This document shows, one piece after another, positions 53,416 through 64,000 of a DNA stretch of 64,000 bases (the stretch's first letter is position 1; each line of letters starts with the position of its first letter). The notes under the pieces are model-generated. The model was not told the origin of the DNA. It saw nothing but the letters and a program-made list of their open reading frames with translations, and did no database searches. Origin of the DNA: Capsicum annuum (lineage: Eukaryota; Streptophyta; Magnoliopsida; Solanales; Solanaceae). Both the position numbers and the translations under genes were made by a program. Where the stretch lies: positions 10,039,231 to 10,103,230 of the forward strand of contig NC_061121.1 in NCBI RefSeq assembly GCF_002878395.1, written 5' to 3'.

Positions 53416-56400
53416 ATGAAGTGTAAGGAAAAAAAACTATATCTCTCTCGAACTTTACCACCTGGTATGCTTAGCAACTTTCCTGATAATGTAATAGATA
53501 AAATTCTTATGTGTTTGCCTTTTCGAGTTGCTGTGAGGACAAGTATCTTATTGAAAAAATGGAGATATGTTTGGCGTAGACTTCCAGAGTTGATTATTTC
53601 TCACACAAGTTGGAAACCCAAAGAGGATTTAGCTGACCTTACAAGTAATTTCAGAAAGATTATAGACCGCATTTTGGCTTTTCATTTTGGACCAGTTACA
53701 AAGTTTACCCTCAACATTCTGTATTTCGATATATGCCCTTTTATTGATGATTTGATTCATTTCCTCTCTAGAAACGGCATTCAACATCTTGTTCTTAGAC
53801 TCCAATCAGGGGTAAACCATATGAATTGCCTCCTTCATTATTCACATGTTCCCATTTAAGGCATCTGACACTCCAGAAATGTTTAATACCTCATCAACCA
53901 TCCTTCAAAGGATTTCATAGGTTAATTAGTCTAGAACTACGTGATTTCACAATTTTATCCAAGTTGCTTGAATGTCTCATCTCTCGTTGCTTGTTGCTCA
54001 ATCAGTAGGTGCTGTAGATCGCAGGTGCTTCAAGAAACATCATTGAAATTAGTTGTCACGACCCAAGCCGAGGCCCTGGCCGCGACGGACATCCCGAACC
54101 GTGAACGCCCAAGAGCCCTTCTCGAACTGGAAATTATAGACACAATTCATAAACTATATGAAAAATGCGGAAAAACATGATAAGAAACATGGTCATTCTT
54201 TTGCTTCAACTGAAAAATACAAGAATGGGTTCATGAAACATTCGAAAACACCTACCACTAGCCTGCAAACTACCTAACAACTCAAAAACACTACTATCTG
54301 AATACTGGGACAAGCCCCCAATCGGACCATAAACCAAAATAAAATAATAATGACTTATACATTTGGCCTTCCGGAATAAGGGAGGCTCACCAACTGCCAA
54401 TCTCTAACCAATCAATCTATGGCTTAGTGAGACCACGGGATTTGTCTCAGATCCTGAAATATAAGGGGTCAATGTAGATGTACTGGTACGCAGAGCAATC
54501 CAAAATAATGCATTTATATATGACATAAGTGCGTGCAGTTCATAAAACCTTTTACGTATAATATATGAAAACACATGGGCATACTTTAAAGACTTTGAAA
54601 CATTTTTTTGAAACCATGACTCACTCTTTATCGTACTTCTGAGCTTGGTAGTATACCCTACAACTCTACAATCCCACGGGCTATATGAAATCTGGCCTTA
54701 ACTCGGCAGCCAAGCCCCCAATCCAAGTTTTCCGCAAGGGTTGGAGTCTCTATCCCTAATACGCCAAAGGGCACTAGACCAGCGTACGGTCCCTCTTTGG
54801 AACATAATAAATCCGTATCGGAAAAACACAGTTTTGGTCTAGGAGTTTTCTAAACTCAAGCCTTCTTCGAGCAACCACCTCACTCTCTTTAAGCCCATTT
54901 TTAGCTCTTTAAGAAATGTATTCTCTGAAATCAAAATCTGAAACTCTTACTTTGTTATGGCACTCATTTAGATGGTATTGTTATACCAATGACTTGCAAG
55001 TCGTATCTCTAAGCCATAAAATATCATAGGATAGTCTCTTTATTCGAAACACAAAGATTGGACCACCATATCATTTAAACAGTTCAAGAGAATTCGTACT
55101 TCAAAATATATGTCAAATTATGCAAAGAATCTCTCTTTTCAACATTTCAACAAACATGTGGTGGTCATGTATTTTTGACAAACCATGCAATTCTTTCATT
55201 ATATATCTTCAACATTTATCAACATGTAAAACCTCCCTCTCTTCAATTCATAATCAAAACCAAGTCTTATGCAATAGTAAAGACATTTGTAATATGCTTC
55301 TCAATATGGATTTGAACAATTCATAACATATGAACACAAGGGGATTTATAACAAGAGAGGGATTATGATTTTTCATGCTCTCAATTCAAGTTTCAAACAT
55401 CAAACCACATGCATACACACACACGTATATATATGGCCAATCATTAAGTTTATGGGGAAGACCTCAAGACCAAAACTTTACTATCAAGAAAGATTCACAA
55501 TGCATAATTGTAGTTGAAATTTTAATAACCTTTCGTAAATCCATCATTTCTAAACATTTAAACATGATTAAGATAATTTAACCATGCCCATGTAGTTTAG
55601 AAAAACCCCATGTACCTTAGATTATTTAGTTTAAAGAGTAGAACTCAAATCTTGATTTGTTCCTTGGAAATCTTGGACTTAAGGATTGATTTTTCTTGAT
55701 TTCTTGTTCTTGGAGAAAACCCTAGTTTGATATAGTATTTGAGAGTGGAGAGGATTGAGATGTGTGTAAAACTAATAATGGTTGGTTAAATAACATTTAG
55801 GGTGTAATTAAGCTCGTGGAAAAGGTTTTTGGAGTGAGGGAAAGACCAAAATACCCTTAAGGAAACCAAAAAAATTGCAGAACTTCATCAGATGAAGACC
55901 AAGGTTGATGGGCCGTCAATCAGGTAATAGGCCGTCACCTAGTCATCACTTTTGGGATAGATTTTACCATTTTCTTCCCTAGGCTGATGACTAGGGCTGA
56001 CGAGCCATCACCTAGTTGATAGATCGTCAACCTCGTCGTCATATTTTGGCAGACAGACACTTCGAAGTAAAATAAGTATAAATTTCTACTCCAATATCGG
56101 ATTAAGGTGAAACCAGTTGCGTTGGAAAGAAGACTCGAAGAACTTTCATTTTATATATAGTAGAGCCCATAATTCTGTATATACAAAAAGTTATAATCGA
56201 TGTAATTTGACCTATGTTTAGACGTTCATCAAAACATAATCGATAGAAGAGTTTCAAACTCGTCTTTGAGTTTGGGAATTTTTGTGACCTCAATTCATAT
56301 TCAAAGGTATTCACACACTGTAAGATTGATCATCACACATTTATTAACAAAGAATAATTGGGTTCGGGCCTAGACACGTAGAAAAGACGGTTCAAACTTT

Positions 56401-57309
56401 AGCCCAAAAGTGCGGCTGTTACATTAGTGCTCCCATGCTGAGATCCATTGACTACACAGGCAATGTAAGATCTATCTGTTTAAAAAATATCCCTCTTCTG
56501 GCAAAGCTTTCACTTTCACATAGGGAATATTACTTGGGAACTGGAAAATTTAATATTGCCAAGTTTTTTGAGCCTTTTTCTGCGCTCGAGCACCTCCACT
56601 TGAATGACATGGTAAATATTGCTTCATGCCCTCATTATAATTAATGCATTTTCAATCACGGAACCTCTTTTGGGCTTTGATTCATTCTGATTTTTGGTAT
56701 TTATTCCTAGTCTTTTACTGCAGGAGCAGGTGAAGTACCAACGAGGTTTTCCTACAATCTTTATTGTATCAAACATCTCAGCATATCGAGTATATATCTG
56801 TCTGACTCGGATGAGGTTTCATATGCTCTTTTCTTGATAAGAAGCTTCCCCAATTTACAATCTATGGAAATTAAGGTTCTCTTTTCTCACTTTTTATTTT
56901 CATGCTCCTTAAATCATCAATAAGCTCAGAAAGTGAGTTTCGTTTCATTTTTCCATAGGTGGAGTCTGATGACAATGATATACCACCTCTCGAATCTCTT
57001 GAAGTGGAGCGCTTTTCATATGTGACATTTAATCACCTCAGGGAAGTTAAGCTAATGCAAAGTAATGGCACAATCCCTGAAAAACAGCTTATTAAGCTTC
57101 TGTTGGCCAAGTCCCCTGAACTGTTGAAAATGCTAATTGAGCCATGTCTAGTTGAAGAATCTGAAACAGTCCAAATCCTCACAGAGCTAACAAGATTTCA
57201 GCGAGCATCACCCAATGCAGAAGTTGTATATAAGTTGGATAAGCATCCAAATCCCCGTCCTGTTTCCGTTTCATTTGTACGAATGTTTTCAGAAGTTGAT
57301 GAGAATTGA
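53416..57309 (+). pseudogene. F-box/LRR/FBD protein gene, inactivated
   Basis: F-box proteins are substrate receptors of SCF ubiquitin ligases. Exon 1 opens MKCKEKKLYLSRTLPPGMLS with the F-box NFPDNVIDKILMCLPFRVAV RTSILLKKWRYVW (residues ~20-55), then LRR-type sequence. A 1-nt deletion near 53813 shifts frame (LRLQSG to ELPPSLFTCSHLRHLTL), and two TAGs (54006-54008 and 54015-54017) follow before a solo LTR (54054-56423). After the LTR, NIIEISAPMLRSIDYTGNV and FEPFSALEHLHLNDM run to a donor (ATG/GTAAAT, 56612). Exon 3 is 56711-56875 (SFTAGAGEVPTRFSYN…NLQSMEIK). Exon 4 is 56959-57309, the FBD domain (SYVTFNHLREVKLM, KLLLAKSPELLKMLIEPCL, TELTRFQRASPNAEVV) to TGA. Splice sites of the last two introns are clean. 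The locus is broken, but the 3' exons are still open. Confidence 0.88.
54054..56423 (-). mobile_element. solo long LTR in the F-box gene, TSD TTAGT
   Basis: TGTCACGACCCAAGCCGAGG at the left (reverse complement of the LTR end) and GCGGCTGTTACA at the right, flanked by TTAGT at 54049-54053 and 56424-56428. Removing it and one TSD restores ATCATTGAAATTAGTGCTCC (IIEISAP) of the F-box gene. 2370 bp, no interior. Confidence 0.93.
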
Positions 57310-57500
57310 CAGACTGAATATTGCTGCAGTAGTATATCACTGAGTGTTTGCCATCAGTTTGGGGATATAAACTAATGTGGGATATTGTGTTCTTCAACTT
57401 TGTTATTGTAGTGGTTATTGGTTTTTCTTGATATGCCTATGCTTGAAATGAGACTTGCAGCAATAGTTAGTACTGTGTTTATTTCATACTTCAAAGTTGG
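57310..57500 (+). other. 3' flank of the F-box pseudogene
   Basis: Immediately downstream of the TGA; T-rich, no gene. Likely the former 3' UTR. Confidence 0.4.
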
Positions 57501-57504
57501 GTTG

Positions 57505-57690
57505 TGGTTGTACTATATTAAGTTGTCTTTGTATGACCTATAGGTCATGGGTTCGAGTGGTGGAAGCAGCCATTTATGCTTGCATTATGTTAAGTTGTCT
57601 TTATCACACCCCTTAGCCTCGGTGCGACCCTTTCACGAATCATGCTAATGCGGGATTCTTTGTGCAGTGGGCTCGCCTTATTCATTTGGC
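57505..57690 (+). mobile_element. Au-like tRNA-derived SINE
   Basis: TAGGTCATGGGTTCGAGTGG carries a B-box (GGTTCGAGT), followed by TATCACACCCCTTAGC, GTGCGACCCTTTCACG, AATGCGGGATTCTTTGTGCA and GGGCTCGCCTT, the 3' body and end typical of plant Au-type SINEs. Diverged; TSD not determined. Confidence 0.7.
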
Positions 57691-58640
57691 ATGCTTTGAA
57701 GACTTTTCTCAAGAATGGACTTTAATTTTCTTAAAACTTTCAACAAACTATATCACGAGAAAGAGTTGTTCTGGCTAATTATTGTAACTTTTTGATAATT
57801 TCATACTTATAACTCGTGAACAATATCTAATTGGATCACATGACTCGATGACCACAATTTAAGGTAAACAATTAATCACAATATTATTGCTCCCGTTTGG
57901 TCATAGATTTTGAAGATGAAACTTTTAACTGGAAAATTTGAATTTCTCAACTAGTGATTTTTGAAAGTTTGGAGTTATGTTTGGACATGCATTTAACTAG
58001 AAATAGAATTGAAAGTTTCAAAATACTCGTCACAATCTCCATATTTGAGAGTCAAATGATATGAACTTTGATCAGATGTGTTTTTGTTATAATTTTTGAA
58101 TATCAAAATTTAAAATTTTAAATATTGAAGAAATCTAATTAAATTTATCTTTAAAAAAATATTTGAATCGACTATCAAGAAGTGAATCGTGACAACTATT
58201 TTGAAAAGAAGGAAACGAATAAGTGAAAGTCTTAAACTCAAAAAGTGATCCGGGCCCCTTTTTTAAAAATTGAAAAATATTTAAAAATTAAATTTTTAAA
58301 ATCTAATCAAATTTCACAGTCAAACAAATATTCAAAAATAAATCTTCAAAATAGTTTCAAAATCTTTGTTAAAATTCCAGCTAAACACCAAGACCAACAA
58401 AAGAAAAAACACAAGATTCTTAAAAACAGTTCTACATGAAGCAAAAGAACAACCAACTTTACATTTTCCAATGCCAATAAAACCAAAAACACTGATCATA
58501 GCAGTGTAAGTTTTCTAGAAAATCTGTAAATTGTAATTTTTAATTTTTCTTTGATGAATGAGCTTATTTTATGTTCTTTAATTTGTTGATTTTATGCAGA
58601 AAATCAGGAGAATCTTGGAAAAACAAAGATGAAATCTGGA
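57691..58640. other. AT-rich sequence, possible MITE
   Basis: 57893-58395 opens CCCGTTTGGTCATAGATTTT GAAG and closes near CCAGCTAAACACCAAGACC; such ends occur in plant MITEs, but TIRs are weak and no TSD is found. 58600-58660 (TTTTATGCAGAAAATCAGG) looks like a splice acceptor with a short open piece. Not assigned. Confidence 0.3.
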
Positions 58641-58689
58641 AAGTCATCACGAGGAAGAAGAAGAGGATGAGTATGATGTTGGTTCTAAT

Positions 58690-59000
58690 AGAAATGCTAC
58701 ACCTTCCAGTAACAGAAATGACTCATTTATGCCATCAGTTAAAAGTTTGACCCATTCATGTCGTTACTGTTATAAAATCGGTTCATCCATGCCATTAATT
58801 TTTAACGGTGATTTTCAAAAACAGCTTTGCCACGTGACCTTTTATTAAAGATCCACGTAATTAATTAAAATAAGAAAAAAGGCTCAAATATGCCATTGAA
58901 CTATCAGAAACGGCTCATTTATGCCATCAGTTAAAAGTTCAGCTCATTCATGTCATCGTCGTTATAAAATCAGCTCACCCATGTCATTACTTTTTTAACA
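58690..59000. repeat. diverged direct repeat of ~85 bp
   Basis: CTCATTTATGCCATCAGTTA AAAGTTTGACC…TATAAAATCGG at 58720 recurs at 58913 as CTCATTTATGCCATCAGTTA AAAGTTCAGC…TATAAAATCAG. It lies just outside the hAT-type gene; possibly its terminal region. Confidence 0.6.
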
Positions 59001-59157
59001 AAGGCGGATCTAGGATTTTAAACTTGTGGGTTCCCAATAAAATAAATTAATATGCAAAAATAATTTGTAAAACAATGAGTAATCAAATATTTTTAATATA
59101 TAGTCTTAAAGTAACAACCCGTTAAACACGACATATTTAAAAATATTATCATTATAA

Positions 59158-61522
59158 TCATACTCGACGACTTGTCATGTTTTGAAAACGATCAATGATC
59201 GCTTCATTATGTACAGTTTCAAATACCTCATCTTTTATATAACAAACTAAACAATCATTCAAAATTTCATCACCAATTCTGCTATGCAGGTCATTCTTAA
59301 TATATTTTATCAAAGAGAAATCTCTTTCCACCGTTGCAGTTGCCACAGGTAATATCAAAATCAACTTCACAAGCAAATATACCAGTCTCCAAGTCTTGTG
59401 CAAATTTATTTTCACCAATGTCTTTGAAAGATCCCCAAGTCTTTTCAACTTAGAGAAATCATTATTCCCTTGTCGCACATAGTCAATATAATTGTCAAGC
59501 TCAAAACTAAGATCCTCAAGCATGGAAGTACTAAACTCATCTGGATAATAGGTAGCAAGTTTTATAATCCTATTTTTATCATAATTTACAAAAGAGTTAT
59601 CTGGACTCAAACTAGCCATACCAAGAAGTAGATCAATATTCACTTTATCAAAACGACTGTTAAGCTCACCAAGTTGCAAATCAATTACAACATTAAAAAT
59701 TTCAACACACAAAAGATGAGAATATATGATACTTGAAATCTTACGCTTTGACTTTCCAAGAGAATAATTCTTATTCATTTTGGGAATCACAATATCATGT
59801 TTTGCACAAAATAAAGAAACATCATTTACCAAAGAATCCCATTTAGAATCTCTCATAGATTGCAACTGTCTCTTTGTGAAACCAACAAGGTTCATAGAAG
59901 TAACGATATCTTGATCTTTTCTTTACAAAGCCATAATCAAATCATGTGTAATTGCCTACACTTTTAACATCAAATGCGGCGTATACACAAACTCATAAGA
60001 TCTTATGCTATCTACTAAACTCTTTGCCAATGATTTCTCTTGGTAATTTGAACCCTCCTTATCAAGAACTTAGAATAATTTAATAAAGTTACACACTATT
60101 TTAAAATGAGAACTCCAACGAGTATCTCTTACCCTGTGAAGTCCAAGTTCTTAATTCAATCCGTTTCCTGTATGAACTTCACCGAGCATCAATAACTCTT
60201 CTAATTTTTCTATTTGATCATCTCTAAGCATCTCCTTGCACTTAAAAGATCCTCCAACAACATTCAAAACATTAGTAAGAATATCAAAAAATTGATCTAC
60301 CTTATGATGCTTCTTTGCAACAACTACAAGAGTCAATTGTAACTGATGAGCAAAACAATGTACACTATATGCTGAAGGAGTATCTTTAATAATCAAAATT
60401 TTAAGACCATTGAATTCTCCCAACATATTACTAGCTCCATCATAACCTTGTCCCCAAATATGAAAAGAACTTATATTATGCACTAAAGCAAAGAACATAT
60501 AGCATCTTTCAGTGACCGTACAGATGTATCTTTAACATGAACAACACCAAGAAATTGCTTAATAAGCTTACCGTCTTTGTTGACATATTGCAGAACAAGG
60601 GCCATTTGTTCTTTATGAGAGACATCTTTAATCTCGTCAACTAATATTCCAAAGTAATCTACATTTAAGTCTTCAACAATTGCTTTCAACTTTTCTTTAG
60701 CACAAGAATTCACAATGTCTTTTTGAATATTTGGACAAATCATGATATCATTTTGTGGAGCATTTTTTAACACAACTTTTTTCACAGCTTTCTTCCTATC
60801 CGCGTACCACTTTAAGAGATCTAAAAAATTTCCTCTTCTTGTAGAAGTTTCATTCTCATCATGACCTCAAAAAGGCAATACTTCTTTCAAAAGATATCTT
60901 GCAACATTAATGGAAGCATTCAAACGAACTCGATATTCATTTTTTATTTTCTCAGATTGCTTGTCAAAAGAAGCTAATATAGATTTTGCTTGATTATCTA
61001 AATCAAGCATCATCTTGAAACACTGATTGTGAACACTATTTACTTCACCCACATGCTTATTAAGTTGTTCAATCCCTTTATTCAAACTTCTGAAGCCATC
61101 TATTGTAAAAGATTCACCGACTCTTTTTCCATATCCACCAATCTCATTTTAAACAAGTAACAACATAAGCAAAAAGCAACATTTTTTTCAATACTAAATT
61201 CTATCCACCCCGAATATGAAGTATCAAACCACCAGGTTAAAATGACGCGATTTTCCACCAAAATTTGTTATTGGAAAAATAAAATGCTCATCAGGTCTGC
61301 AGAGGTCTTTTTGAATGTAATATATCCTTAGTCTATCACGCTGATTAGGAGCATATTCCAAAACTTATTTTCTTTTAGCAGGATCGGATTCAAGAAAATC
61401 CAAATTCAATATTTTATATTTATCTGATGTTGAGAAGGATTGGCATTGTCAGAAATTTTAGTATGTGAAGGAGAACTTACTGAAGGAGAATCTGGAGTGA
61501 TTTTAGGCTTGAAAAATTTCAT
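59158..61522 (-). pseudogene. hAT-superfamily transposase (DUF4371/TTF-type), decayed
   Basis: Minus-strand start at 61522: MKFFKPKITPDSPSVSSPS, then a stop and frameshifts. Recognisable parts in order: a linker with VNSVHNQCFKMMLDLDNQAK SI (60867-61085), the DUF4371 region with DIVNSCAKEKLKAIVEDLN, YFGILVDEIKDVSHKEQMAL VLQYV (60640) and IWGQGYDGASNMLGEFNGLK (60440, the catalytic-fold GYDGAxNM motif), SAYSVHCFAHQLQL (60350), and the C-terminal hAT dimerisation region YLLVKLILILPVATATVERD FS with KYIKNDLHSRIGDEILNDCL (59380-59220). The gene is split by frameshifts near 59895-60150, 60490 and 60800. It belongs to the zf-MYM/TTF-like hAT group often annotated as a zinc-finger protein in plants. 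The terminal repeats were not securely found. Confidence 0.85.
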
Positions 61523-61559
61523 AATTATCTTGAACTAACTTCACAATTCCAACCTATTT

Positions 61560-61940
61560 AAATTAAAAAAAAAATTAACAACTAACAAATAATCAGCTAC
61601 AATGAAAGCAAGGCTGAAATTAGGGGCTTAAGAGAGTAAAAAAGAAAAATTCTATCTATTTACAGCAAGGCTGAAAAGTGTACCTCGTTTAAAAAATAGC
61701 TAGTCTTCTAAAATTAGGAGCTTAAGAGAGGCGAGTGTCTTTCAAAGTTCATTTCTTCCAGATTTCAGAAGCTAAGCTACAACTTCTCTTTCTATTTCTT
61801 TTTTTAGTGTTTAGCATTAGTTTAACTCTTTGTTCTTAATTTTATTTTGTCTTGATTTTTGCTGTTATTAGACTTGGTCAGTTGGTCTTTCTTGTTGGGC
61901 CGTCCATTTTGTTAACATTAATAATAAAGGGCGGAGGGCC
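61560..61940. other. non-coding flank of the hAT element
   Basis: AT-rich sequence with a small direct repeat (AGCAAGGCTGAAA at 61609 and 61666; GCTTAAGAGAG at 61627 and 61721). No gene seen. Confidence 0.4.
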
Positions 61941-61944
61941 TTGT

Positions 61945-62102
61945 GCCATCTTTTTTTTTTTTGAAAAAAAAAAGGAATTTAAAAGCAAGGTTGAAAAGCT
62001 GAAAAAGAAATTAAGTAGAAAATGCATCCAGGGGGATTCGAACCCACGTTGGAGCACCAAACACACATACTTATGGGTTTCCCTTACCACAGAGCTATCC
62101 AT
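61945..62102 (-). mobile_element. tRNA-derived SINE-like insertion
   Basis: The reverse complement of 62030-62102 has A-box-like TAGCTCTGTGGTAAGG and B-box GGTTCGAATCC, spaced as in a tRNA gene, but the acceptor ends do not pair, so it is a SINE head and not a tRNA gene. Homopolymer runs (about 61950-61972) lie at its distal side. It sits in the flank of the hAT gene. Confidence 0.5.
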
Positions 62103-62291
62103 CAATTTTGGTTGTGGGTTCCCAACTCTATATATGTATACCTTTTGGTAATATTTTTCATATAATTATATGTCTTACGGTAGCAGTTGTGGGTTCCCGA
62201 GAAGACACATCATGTCCACGTTATTCCAAACCTTTAATCTTCAACGTTCCTACCCATCATTCGAGTACGAATAATCCTAAGGGGGAGATAA

Positions 62292-64000
62292 TGTAACACT
62301 CAACATTTCGAGCTAGAACGAAAATCGTCATTTCTATGCATAGATGATCCAAAAGCCATAAATCCTATGCAAATTTGGCATGTTAATCAATTATGTAGTG
62401 TGTGAAACTATTTAAGTATGAATTGAGATCATAGAGGTCCCCTAACATAAGGACGAGTTGAAAGTTTTCCTATCATTCGAGTTTGAGTGAGCGTCGAAAC
62501 TTTGGTCAACTTCAATCTACCATAACTCTTTGTACATAACAAATTAGAGAGCCTACTATATATCAAATGAAAGCTCTTCCAATTATCTTTCCAAGGATAC
62601 TAATTTCACCAAAATCTAATACTCAAATGAAATGTTATGACCATTTTTGTGACTGAGACAGTAGCATCGCACGATTAGCGTGCGATGCATGCTCTGTCGC
62701 ACGCACCCAATTTCCAGGTTCTGTTTTGCACTTTTAAGGGAAAAAGTCATATTTTCACCCCCATTCAACCATAACACAGGATTAAATCCCTCAAACACCA
62801 AAATAAGGCGATTCTCCCTCAAAATCACCAAGAACACTTCTTAGGATTTCAACCCAAAGATCAAAATATCTTAAAATTTCACCCTGGGTTTTCAATAATT
62901 CTTTGAGATTCGGAATCTACATTGCGAAGGCTACAAGAAGCACCCATCAATTTTTCTAATATCATCCCTAAAACATGAGTTCATTCAAGAGTCATAATTT
63001 AAGGTACGTGGGGTTTTCGTAAAATTTCATGGGCATAGAAATCTTCTTTTAATTATGCAAAGGGTTTAGAAATCATGATTTAAAAAAAAAAGGTTTTGGA
63101 TTTATGATTTTAATCATGTTTTTAGATGTCTTGATGATATTGTTTTGGTCTATAAACCTTCCCCCAAATTGATTTAAAATCCTATCTATATGTATGTATG
63201 TGTTTTAATCTGACGTTTGAATTAAGAGCATGACCCATATGATATCCCTCTTTTGATATGATTTATCCCATTTTTCATCTGATTAGATTGTTTTGAAATG
63301 CATCTTGAAAAGTATGATACGAAATGTATAGCTTTATAATATGACATGAATATGATTTTTGAATCAAAAGAGAGGGTTGTTTTTATTGATAAATATTGAA
63401 TATAAATATCTAATGGAAAGAGTTGCATAATTTGACAAAGATTTTAGGACCACCACATTGTTATTGAAAGAATGATAATCCTTGCATAGTTTTGACTTGT
63501 GCTTTCGGAACATGAAATATCTTATATTATTTGCATGTTTGGGTGGTCTGAATTGAGTTTTAATGAAAGAATCATGCATGATACAATATGGCTCAGAAAT
63601 AGGACTTGCAAGTCTTGGTGTGATGACACCAACTCAGATAATGCCAAGGTAATTCAGAATAGAATAGAATGAATGTTTGAAATTAGATTTTTAGATTTTG
63701 AAACTAGAATGATGCATGTTTTGGGACAGGCTAAAATTGGGCATAAAGAGAGTTTAGGTGGTTTCCCAAATAAGGCATGAGTTCAGACAATTCATTGCTC
63801 GAAACCGTGTTTTGCCAATACGGGTATATTATTGTACTCTGGCGATGGTCCTGTGGCGTAGTAGATTCAGAGACTCCAACCCTTGCAGAAAACTTGGGTT
63901 GGGGGCTTCCCCGCCGAGTCAATGGAAGATTCCATATAACCCATGGAATATCAAACTTATAGGGGAGTGCCACCGAACATAGAAGTAATACAAAGATCAG
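62292..64000 (+). repeat. start of a long LTR (3' LTR, runs off the window)
   Basis: AAGGGGGAGATAA (a polypurine tract identical to that of the 9.6-kb element) precedes TGTAACACTCAACATTTCG. The following 1.7 kb matches the superfamily: AGTGAGCGTCGAAACTTTGG TCAAC, GGGCATAGAAATC, CCCGCCGAGTCAATGG. The polypurine tract makes this a 3' LTR; only about 80 bp of interior (62210-62291) remains before unrelated sequence. Closest in arrangement to the solo LTR at 22695. Confidence 0.88.

Noticed and set aside
62030..62102. tRNA gene on the minus strand
   Set aside because: A- and B-box are present, but the acceptor stem ends do not pair, and it adjoins homopolymer runs as in a SINE.
1..64000. Endogenous pararetrovirus or other viral insertion
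   Set aside because: All RT-bearing sequences have Copia or LINE domain order and flanks; no movement or coat-protein region was recognised.

Overview
The window looks like heterochromatic or gene-poor DNA from a solanaceous plant, most likely pepper (Capsicum). The organism call rests on: Copia, Ty3-type and LINE sequences of solanaceous type; tRNA-derived SINEs of the Solanaceae; a DUF1985/Ulp1-type pseudogene of a family that I recall as abundant in Capsicum; GT-AG introns; and AT-rich, TE-saturated sequence. No bacterial, organellar or viral gene is evident, and I see no convincing intact single-copy host gene in the 64 kb. One 100-N assembly gap lies at 30620-30719.

Layout. 1-2664: a decayed minus-strand Copia element running off the left edge. 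2665-6087: a chimeric plus-strand Copia (LTR, leader and gag-protease of one family joined to the RNase H and 3' LTR of another). 6088-8577: a broken FBD fragment, a LINE RT fragment, short tandem repeats, and a leader-like segment repeated at 19.8 kb. 8578-18198: a complete 9.6-kb LTR retrotransposon with 2.4-kb LTRs and no recognisable coding capacity, TSD CATAT, whose 3' LTR is itself interrupted by a 788-bp solo LTR. 18199-26575: palindromic minisatellites, a truncated LTR, and a DUF1985/Ulp1-like pseudogene with a 2.3-kb solo LTR in one intron (TSD ATGAT). 27360-29142: a 1.78-kb fold-back structure with ~880-bp arms and a 14-bp loop. 29.4-33.5 kb: a degenerate minus-strand coding fragment, more palindromic minisatellite, two related small genes with Asn-rich tails, and a Mutator-type MITE. 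34.2-36.1 kb: the 3' part of a LINE. 36613-41782: a Copia element (TSD CTTTT) splitting an F-box-like fragment. 42.9-43.6 kb: a 5'-truncated LINE with a 16-bp TSD. 44.1-44.5 kb: a Stowaway MITE. 44.7-45.0 kb: a SINE cluster, split by a Copia element at 45012-52351 (TSD CAGGG) that itself holds a minus-strand solo LTR. 53416-57309: an F-box/LRR/FBD pseudogene with a minus-strand solo LTR (TSD TTAGT). 59.2-61.5 kb: a decayed hAT-type transposase gene. 62292-end: the start of another long LTR of the same superfamily.

The elements form an insertion chronology: SINE, then Copia inside the SINE, then a solo LTR inside the Copia. The long-LTR superfamily alone supplies one full element, three TSD-flanked solo LTRs, one truncated LTR and one 3' LTR at the edge. 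The most unusual structures are the long fold-back carrying an F-box-like motif near other F-box/FBD pseudogenes, the dispersed minisatellite whose core is a perfect palindrome, a Copia LTR that has absorbed its own primer-binding site, and a hypervariable palindrome-rich block at a fixed place in the long LTRs. All coordinates, TSDs and motifs were read by eye; family names come from remembered domain patterns, not searches.
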